From: a virus
Virus record (IMG/VR): IMGVR_UViG_3300009514_000006
Location: 1 to 64,000 of that record
Length of the DNA: 64,000 bases
Strand: one strand, 5' to 3'
Shown: piece by piece, positions 58,432 through 64,000 of the stretch
Layout: each line of letters starts with the position of its first letter
Numbering within the stretch: position 1 is the stretch's first letter
The notes under the pieces: generated by a model
Database searches by the model: none
What the model was told of the DNA's origin: nothing
Seen by the model: only the letters and a program-made list of their open reading frames with translations
Translations under genes and position numbers: made by a program

Positions 58432-59079
58432 TCAGACTTTTACAGACACAAAAGCACCAGAAGACAATCGTTTCGTACCAAGCGCAACAGTACCAGGGTG
58501 CGATTTAGGAGCAGTCTCATGCTCGGGCCGTAGGTCTGGGATGTACCGCTGTATTATCAATATATGATCATATATAACCGTGGCGCGGTACACATCTGAA
58601 GCTTGGCCCCTATTGTCGTCCACAAGAAGGTATCCTTGTTGCGGCAAGTTTTGTACAACCCTGCCTACTATCACTGTCCTATGTCCGCCCTTCCTGGCAG
58701 ATCTAGAACGGTCATTCGGTTCCAATACCTTCTGCTTATTCGGAAGAATCTTAGGAAGCAAATGCCACCCTGGCTTCATCGCTATGCGAACCACATCCCC
58801 TGGTTTGAGATCAGTAATATGCACAACGATAGGAGGAGTAGGATCTTCAAAAGTCAGGTACCTAATATCAAGACTAGATTCATCTGAAGGCGGGTCTACC
58901 AAAGCGACTACCCCGGCAGAGGGGTCAGTCTCTACAAAGGCTGTGTCTTGACAAAGAATCCCGTTAACGAATACGTGAACAGTTCCAGGCAGATATGGAG
59001 GAAATCTAACAACAAATGTAGTACGTACACCATCAACACTGATCGTATGGTCCTCTATTAATTCAATGGGATTAGGCAA
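58432..59079 (-). CDS. virion protein with VFVNG beta domain
   Basis: A 215-residue protein from TTG 59079. The N-terminal ~85 residues (DGVRTTFVVRF, VHVFVNGILCQD, LDIRYLTFED) form a beta domain that recurs in the next two genes upstream. The C-terminal part is beta-rich, with VDDNRGQASDVYRATV. Likely structural; the exact role is unknown. Confidence 0.55.
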   Translation of the reverse strand: MPNPIELIEDHTISVDGVRTTFVVRFPPYLPGTVHVFVNGILCQDTAFVETDPSAGVVALVDPPSDESSLDIRYLTFEDPTPPIVVHITDLKPGDVVRIAMKPGWHLLPKILPNKQKVLEPNDRSRSARKGGHRTVIVGRVVQNLPQQGYLLVDDNRGQASDVYRATVIYDHILIIQRYIPDLRPEHETAPKSHPGTVALGTKRLSSGAFVSVKV

Positions 59080-59080
59080 C

Positions 59081-59305
59081 CTACACCACCGTAGTATAAT
59101 GAACCTGGAGAAATTCCCAAGATTCTAGTATCTCATTAATCCTAAAAGTGGTTCCACCTAACTCTACAACACATACTTTCTGGGTTAGCTGACCGTTCCT
59201 AAAGGCACGGACAGTACCCACCACATAAGTCGCTGAGGTGTTGAAGGTGTCGTTAGCACCGTCGAGAACACCGATTGCATCTTCTATGATACTCTTACGT
59301 CCCAT
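59081..59305 (-). CDS. small virion protein with the same beta domain
   Basis: A 74-residue protein consisting of just the repeated domain (VLDGANDTFNTSATYV, VRAFRNGQL, FLQVHYTTVV). It ends one base before the next gene. Probably structural. Confidence 0.55.
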   Translation of the reverse strand: MGRKSIIEDAIGVLDGANDTFNTSATYVVGTVRAFRNGQLTQKVCVVELGGTTFRINEILESWEFLQVHYTTVV

Positions 59306-59309
59306 AAGG

Positions 59310-60332
59310 TCACGAAGAGACCGGAGTAAAATCTATTATAATGATATCACCTGGTTGTGGTGCTTCGGAAAACGTTATGATATCATACCCTTCAGTGGCT
59401 ATGGACTCAGTCGCCTCATAATCGTTACCAGAACCTTCTTTCTGGCTGGCTCCGTTCAAGTACACTCTTTCTTTAATTGTAGTATCGCGTTGCCATTTAA
59501 CGGTAGACGTAAATACTGTGTTGAAACCGTCGATAACCCCGGTTAATGGTTGATCGTAAGATCTGGCGTCTTCGACTATGGTGACATCGCCACCGACACT
59601 AATTACATCACCGGCAACTACTCCAACGTTACTCACATTACCGATAAGATCGTCGTCTACGAAGCTAACATTACCACCGATATCTCCGATAGCGTCACCA
59701 AAGACGTTAAAGACATTGGTGGTGGTATTGATGGCTGTGCTACCAATATACCTGAAGCCCATAACGTAAGGATTGGCAACCGAGAAGTCGCTGGAGAGGA
59801 GGAGGATGCCTGTAGCATAGTCCCAAAACCAAGCAACCTTTTTATTTGCTCCTGTTCCAGTTGTGCCTGTAGTCGTGAACACTTCGGTACCCCCAGATCC
59901 AGGATCGCCCTCAAACAGGCGAACAGTATACCCCGTACTCGGAAGACCGTTTGCTAGGGGTACAAACTGTGGGAGAATCCAGTTATTCAATCTGCTACTG
60001 GTAAAATCCCCATACGTAGACAAGGCCATGTAGGTACCAGCGGTACCAGGAACAGGGGTTAATCGAATAGAGTTAGCCGGAACACTGAGGTCCTGTACTA
60101 TGTCCTCTAGAGGATTACCAACCGAAGCTAAGGTCTGTGCGGTAGTAATGTTAACGGCTGGATTAGCCAATAGCACAGACAAATCTGGGTCCGTCCATAC
60201 GCTACCACCGGCTGACACAAAGGCGTTGGGAGTAACGCTCTCATACCAAGCCTTGGCTGGATCTGCATCTTTAACTCCGGCAATCAGAGCTTTAGATGCA
60301 ATTTTGATTTCTTCAGCGTCGGTGAAGGACAA
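59310..60332 (-). CDS. virion structural protein
   Basis: A 340-residue protein from TTG 60332 (AAGGAGAG about nine bases upstream). Helical N-terminus, a beta-rich body with Gly/Asp turns (SVGGDVTIVEDARSYD), and a C-terminal copy of the beta domain (GVIDGFNTVFTSTVKW, RVYLNGASQKEG). It may be a fibre adaptor. Confidence 0.6.
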   Translation of the reverse strand: MSFTDAEEIKIASKALIAGVKDADPAKAWYESVTPNAFVSAGGSVWTDPDLSVLLANPAVNITTAQTLASVGNPLEDIVQDLSVPANSIRLTPVPGTAGTYMALSTYGDFTSSRLNNWILPQFVPLANGLPSTGYTVRLFEGDPGSGGTEVFTTTGTTGTGANKKVAWFWDYATGILLLSSDFSVANPYVMGFRYIGSTAINTTTNVFNVFGDAIGDIGGNVSFVDDDLIGNVSNVGVVAGDVISVGGDVTIVEDARSYDQPLTGVIDGFNTVFTSTVKWQRDTTIKERVYLNGASQKEGSGNDYEATESIATEGYDIITFSEAPQPGDIIIIDFTPVSS

Positions 60333-60335
60333 AAA

Positions 60336-60521
60336 TTATCTCTCCTTAATTTTAGTGGTTAAGGAGACGTTGCTGCCGGTTATTCGGTTATATTTGGATA
60401 ATTTAGACGAATGACGATCAATGCGACATTCTTTACAGTACCTGTCTAACCCTGACTTCCGGGCTGCGAAGTACTCTGAGGCGGGCTTCTCATGCTCACA
60501 TTTTTGGCACTTAAATAGCAT
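60336..60521 (-). CDS. small zinc-binding protein
   Basis: A 61-residue protein from ATG 60521; TTG 60545 is an alternative start. FKCQKCEHEKPASEYFAARKSGLDRYCKECR gives two CxxC pairs around an SEYF block, a pattern found in small phage proteins and some HNH relatives, though no HNH catalytic His pair is visible. Function unknown. Confidence 0.55.
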   Translation of the reverse strand: MLFKCQKCEHEKPASEYFAARKSGLDRYCKECRIDRHSSKLSKYNRITGSNVSLTTKIKER

Positions 60522-60541
60522 CTCAAATAAATACCCTACAG

Positions 60542-60700
60542 TCAATCAGACTGGTCTTCAGCTAGAAACTGAAATACTGATTTTCTGAACTCATTTAGGG
60601 GAAGATGGTGAACAATAACCATGCCATCTGTAGCCTTAATGCTGATGGACACAGTTTTTGCTTCCTTATTGATATTTATTTTAACAGGTTCTGTAAACAT
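60542..60700 (-). CDS. 52-residue hypothetical protein
   Basis: ATG 60700 to TGA 60542. Mixed strand/helix (VKININ, TVSISIKATDGMVIV, FRKSVFQFLAEDQ). No ribosome site, but a TAGAAT element eight bases upstream suggests a nearly leaderless start. It fills the gap between fibre and zinc genes. Confidence 0.5.
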   Translation of the reverse strand: MFTEPVKININKEAKTVSISIKATDGMVIVHHLPLNEFRKSVFQFLAEDQSD

Positions 60701-60717
60701 GTCAAATTATTCTATAC

Positions 60718-62718
60718 TTAGAAGAAAGAAACTGCAACAGAATTTATCTTTACTGTTGCATTGAGAATCTTTATGTGTACGTAAATTCCTGTATCTGCTG
60801 GCTTAGTGGCAAATGTACAATTGATAGTATTGCCTGAACTGCTACCCTCTCGGATACCAGATCCTGATACCGTTAATCCATCATCAAAGAAGGCCACATT
60901 AAAACTGACATGGGGCCTTAGAGGCTGGTTATTCCCAGGAGGAGGACCGTACACTCCTGTAGTGGCCACCGGAATCGCTATTCGATATACATAAATCTCA
61001 ACATTACCGGCAATCAAATCACTTAACATATTTGCTCCGGCAAAAGTACCGGAGAAAACCATACTGAACGAGTTAATAACAACACCTGGAGTCTGTGTAA
61101 ATCGTCTACCATAGTTTCGTCCAGAACCCACAGTTAGACTCGTGTAATCGGGATTAGTACCGCCAACTGAAGGAGCAAACGAAGTCCAATTAGAATTGGA
61201 GGTATTGGGACCACTAGGAGATTGAATCAAAGTAGTGGCGGTCGGTACTACCAGTTGAGAATTCCACACCTGTAAGTTGCTGGTACCAACAAGAGTAGCG
61301 GTGCTAGAAAACGAACCCGCCCCAGAGAAAGATCCAGCACTAGCCAACGCACCTATACCATCAATATTCTCCCTGCGTGCCTCATCATCAAAACCCTCAT
61401 AGAGAGCAGTGCTGGTGACTCCGTATGTATCTACCAGAATGGAGGCATTAGGAGAGGATACTGAAGAACCAATGTTCCAGGTGTCTTGAGGCTTAGCGGA
61501 GACGTCGGCAGTATTTCCTAGGAACCTATAGTTACTAGCAGTAATAGACCAATCCGTGATTTGGTAATCTACATCATTTTGGTTATCAGCGAATGTATAG
61601 CCACTGAAATTTGCAGAGCCAGTACCGAAAGGTGAATGATTAAGGATAGGTAGACCATACTCAGTTCCCGTAAACACCAAGTTACTAGCAGTCTTGGCTG
61701 TGTTTTTATTCAATTGATTGATGTCTGTTACACCACCAGTGAACTTACTATTTAGGATGTAGTACTCCACACCACTAAGATGTTTCGTCAGCACCTGACC
61801 GGGGGTCTCTATGATAGAAACAGTGCCATTTATGTAAGCAGTAGTGGGATCTGTATCCAAGAAAACTGAAGGCTGGTTAAAGGGCAACACCTGACCGCCA
61901 TCAGTTGCTGTGTCGGTAATATGTGTGGCCTCTACATGGTACAGACCACCGTCCCTACCTGCGCTGGTCAATATGTTCAGTATCTGTATAGAAACCGACG
62001 CCTTCGCTTGGAACTTATTGACATCAATACCGTAACCCGAGATTGTCACGGTAATGAAACCGCTGGTAGACACAAAAACACCGTTGTTCGTAATAGGAGG
62101 CGTAGTAAAACTGTCTAGAACAGCGACTCCGTTAGCGTCATACACCCGCACAACAAAAGTGCTATCGCCGCCAAAACCAGTAGTATTGGCAGGAGTGGTT
62201 AGTGTAATAGAAGTGGATCTTGAAGCATCGTGATTAGTAGCCCCTACTGTACCAGCACCGAAGGGATTCCCTTCGGCTACATTAGGCACAGCAATACGAG
62301 CGGACACCCGTTCAACCGGGTCAGTGACTCCTGTGGGCCAGTAAGGTTGGTATGCCGGGGCCGGGTGGTAGATTGTAACCTCAGAGGGACCGGTCTGAAT
62401 AGCTTCAACCTCAGATCCTCCTTTGAACACCAGTCTAGAAACATTAGTAAGAACTAATGTGTTATCATTGTCTACAGTTAACGAACCACCGCCCCCGCCA
62501 CCAATACCAGCTCCTGTAGGAGGGGTGTACCACCGAGCAGTGGGGTTGGCGTCAATAAGCTCTATGATCCTCTGTATTTGGGATCTAAGAGCATTGAAAT
62601 CAAACTCAGCCGTAGATATACCAGGACCAGGCTCCATTGTAGGACCCGCCGGAACGGTATCATCGTAAGCAGTGCTATTAAACAGCTGCTTATCTTGGCG
62701 TAGCTTGTTGTTGGCCAA
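60718..62718 (-). CDS. tail fibre/virion surface protein
   Basis: A 666-residue protein from TTG 62718 (AAAGGA upstream). The N-terminal region contains a helix (FNALRSQIQRIIELI), a Gly run (GIGGGGGGSL) and then long beta-rich domains with Ser/Thr/Gly-rich turns. The layout suits a fibre shaft or decoration. No enzymatic motif seen. Confidence 0.65.
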   Translation of the reverse strand: MANNKLRQDKQLFNSTAYDDTVPAGPTMEPGPGISTAEFDFNALRSQIQRIIELIDANPTARWYTPPTGAGIGGGGGGSLTVDNDNTLVLTNVSRLVFKGGSEVEAIQTGPSEVTIYHPAPAYQPYWPTGVTDPVERVSARIAVPNVAEGNPFGAGTVGATNHDASRSTSITLTTPANTTGFGGDSTFVVRVYDANGVAVLDSFTTPPITNNGVFVSTSGFITVTISGYGIDVNKFQAKASVSIQILNILTSAGRDGGLYHVEATHITDTATDGGQVLPFNQPSVFLDTDPTTAYINGTVSIIETPGQVLTKHLSGVEYYILNSKFTGGVTDINQLNKNTAKTASNLVFTGTEYGLPILNHSPFGTGSANFSGYTFADNQNDVDYQITDWSITASNYRFLGNTADVSAKPQDTWNIGSSVSSPNASILVDTYGVTSTALYEGFDDEARRENIDGIGALASAGSFSGAGSFSSTATLVGTSNLQVWNSQLVVPTATTLIQSPSGPNTSNSNWTSFAPSVGGTNPDYTSLTVGSGRNYGRRFTQTPGVVINSFSMVFSGTFAGANMLSDLIAGNVEIYVYRIAIPVATTGVYGPPPGNNQPLRPHVSFNVAFFDDGLTVSGSGIREGSSSGNTINCTFATKPADTGIYVHIKILNATVKINSVAVSFF

Positions 62719-62913
62719 TTATCGTCCTTTACGAGGCCAAACAAGGTGACCGCCCAGGAAACCCAGTATAAAGGCTATAGGAGTTCCGCCCTGGGCAATA
62801 ACTTCAGTTATTGTGTCCCCTTCAATACCATTGGAATACGCAATAATATCCCAAATGGTTATGACCGCTACGATACCCAAAAGAACAAAAATGGTAATTT
62901 TCCTTGTCGTCAC
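62719..62913 (-). CDS. small two-span membrane protein
   Basis: A 64-residue protein from GTG 62913 with GGAG 12 bases upstream. Helices at about 7-26 and 43-55, ending GGHLVWPRKGR. This DIIAY...GGTPIAF...GHLVWP pattern recurs in phage proteins near tail genes and may be holin-like. Low certainty. Confidence 0.55.
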   Translation of the reverse strand: MTTRKITIFVLLGIVAVITIWDIIAYSNGIEGDTITEVIAQGGTPIAFILGFLGGHLVWPRKGR

Positions 62914-63506
62914 GGGGTGGTCTCCTGTCTGATAATGCTGTAATGGCAGGTAAAATACTTGAAGGAGGAGTCTGTGAGATCATCATTAATTATAATCTTC
63001 ACATAATCATCTGTGTCGCCCCTTAGTCTTGTAATGCCACCAAAGCTTAGACTACTAGTCAAGATATCGTTCTTACCTTCATGACCATAGGCTAGTCCAG
63101 CCACTGGCGTAAGACGCACGAAATCCTCAGTCAGTTTATACCGATTAAACTCAGCTGCTATGCCATTGGATTTAATCTCCAAAGCTATGCCATTCACAAG
63201 AGGATTTATATAAGCGAAATGATTACCATCAGTAATAATTTCTTTAGCAACTAAGGTAAACCTAAGTTCAACTATATGCTCATCTATCTCCGGAGAGTCT
63301 CCTGGAATAGCGTCCAACTGAAAAATAACTGGAGTGGAGCTGCCGTCTACTAACAGACTTGTCTGCCCCGGCACGCCCACTTGCTCAAACAGGGCTGTAG
63401 TAACAAGAGACAAGTCTTCAGCTACAGCCTGACCTGACTGTAGCTGTAAAAAGTTCTTGCTATTCCCAGTTATGGTAATGAGCGGTGGAGTAAATACCGT
63501 GGTCAT
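62910..63506 (-). CDS. virion structural protein
   Basis: A 198-residue, beta-rich protein (VIFQLDAIPGD, VELRFTLVAKEI, YVKIIINDDL). No motif recognised. Four-base overlap with the membrane protein; between two fibre genes, so probably a fibre-associated protein. Confidence 0.55.
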   Translation of the reverse strand: MTTVFTPPLITITGNSKNFLQLQSGQAVAEDLSLVTTALFEQVGVPGQTSLLVDGSSTPVIFQLDAIPGDSPEIDEHIVELRFTLVAKEIITDGNHFAYINPLVNGIALEIKSNGIAAEFNRYKLTEDFVRLTPVAGLAYGHEGKNDILTSSLSFGGITRLRGDTDDYVKIIINDDLTDSSFKYFTCHYSIIRQETTP

Positions 63507-63522
63507 TAATCTTCCTTATCGA

Positions 63523-64000
63523 TTAAGGAATCAATTTGTGGATATCGTTAATCTGCTCTTGCAATGCGTCATTCTTATGAGACAACTCCTTAACTGCTTC
63601 AATCAAAAGAGCTACAAGCCGATCATAATACACAGCCATAGTGCCAAGATCGTCTTCTTGCACATGGACCACTTCTGGGATCACCGCCAACACTTCTTGT
63701 GCGATGAGCCCTATTTCATGTCCATTACTGGTCCGCTCGTCTTTTTGTTCGATCCAGTCATAATATACACCCCTAAGCATCTGAACTTTAGATAGAGCAT
63801 CTGTCACTGTCTCAATATTTGTTTTATGTCTCTGATCTGACGACGTATGGTAGGTTCCGTGGGTACCTGACACATCGCCGTTCGTTGCAATCGAAAAAGT
63901 ATTGGCACCGAGAGCCGTGTTTGCGGTGAACTTGAATTTGTCCGAGTCACTGTTATCAATACCCGCAGACCAGCCCTGGACCCCGGCTATCTCGTACTCG
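63523..64000 (-). CDS. tail fibre with S74 intramolecular chaperone domain (5' end outside window)
   Basis: The frame is open to the right edge; at least 158 residues are visible. QGWSAGIDNSDSDKFKF is the typical fibre end before the chaperone. TSSDQRHKTNI marks the Peptidase_S74 site with its catalytic Ser, and GLIAQEVLAVIPEVVH follows. The domain helps trimerise the fibre and then cleaves itself off. The rest of the gene lies beyond 64000. Confidence 0.85.
   Translation of the reverse strand, partial: EYEIAGVQGWSAGIDNSDSDKFKFTANTALGANTFSIATNGDVSGTHGTYHTSSDQRHKTNIETVTDALSKVQMLRGVYYDWIEQKDERTSNGHEIGLIAQEVLAVIPEVVHVQEDDLGTMAVYYDRLVALLIEAVKELSHKNDALQEQINDIHKLIP

Noticed and set aside
63523-63873. 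A separate 116-residue S74 protein starting at 63873
   Set aside because: The frame continues upstream in the same reading frame to the window edge, with typical fibre sequence before the chaperone.
1-64000. CRISPR arrays, insertion sequences or integrase genes
   Set aside because: No regularly spaced repeats, transposase or integrase motifs were seen; the phage looks lytic from what is visible.

Overview
The window is 64 kb of a tailed double-stranded DNA phage genome with a contractile tail (myovirus). The deciding evidence is a run of recognisable contractile-tail genes: sheath, tube, tape measure, hub, spike, a LysM/gp25-type protein and a J/gp6-type wedge protein. Nearly all genes lie on the minus strand, are tightly packed and often overlap by 1-14 bases (ATGA or TAATG junctions). 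Only a short rightward block (1-1201) is on the plus strand, and it converges on the leftward genes at about 1190. GTG and TTG starts are common. Portal, major capsid and head protease genes are not seen, so the genome must extend beyond the right end; both end genes (1-83 and 63523-64000) are cut by the window.

Reading leftward with transcription: (1) 64000-58432 tail fibre and decoration genes, beginning with a fibre ending in an S74-type self-cleaving chaperone; (2) 58354-55754 neck and tail-completion candidates; (3) 55738-49790 tail sheath, an intergenic promoter with a highly structured leader, tail tube, two overlapping tail assembly chaperone genes and the tape measure; (4) 49776-39043 baseplate hub, spike, LysM-gp25 fusion, J/gp6-like wedge and a large LamG-containing baseplate protein; (5) 39037-33039 a beta-helix tail spike, a holin-like protein and receptor-binding candidates; (6) 33042-32208 two overlapping membrane/coiled-coil genes with spanin-like topology; (7) 31807-14442 replication, recombination and nucleotide metabolism: UvsW-like helicase, J-domain protein, class II ribonucleotide reductase, DnaB-like helicase, adenine methyltransferase, family A DNA polymerase, gp32-like ssDNA-binding protein, RecA/UvsX, SbcD/gp47, SbcC/gp46, RNase H, an Hjc-like nuclease and a NYN nuclease; (8) 14452-9253 a packaging block with a lambda GpA-type large terminase, a candidate small terminase and a dNMP kinase; (9) 9208-1188 thymidylate synthase followed by many small accessory genes (membrane proteins, zinc-ribbon proteins, two lipoproteins, a pentapeptide-repeat protein, a metallophosphatase, a ribbon-helix-helix regulator) and one abnormal tRNA-like gene.

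Host: two predicted lipoproteins (4555-5235 and 7728-8006) carry Asp-Ala-rich linkers after the lipobox. Such linkers are typical of secreted lipoproteins of Myxococcota and related former Deltaproteobacteria, so a host of that kind is my best inference, although the base composition looks more AT-rich than most such hosts. Lipoproteins and spanin-like proteins fit a Gram-negative host; a class II ribonucleotide reductase implies access to adenosylcobalamin.

Most unusual features: a roughly 60-residue FPxxG beta module repeated through three neighbouring baseplate/spike proteins; a 157-bp structured insert flanked by 18-bp direct repeats and preceded by a strong promoter between sheath and tube; a tRNA-like gene with a six-base anticodon loop; and a large set of tiny Cys-rich proteins. 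No primase or endolysin could be identified.
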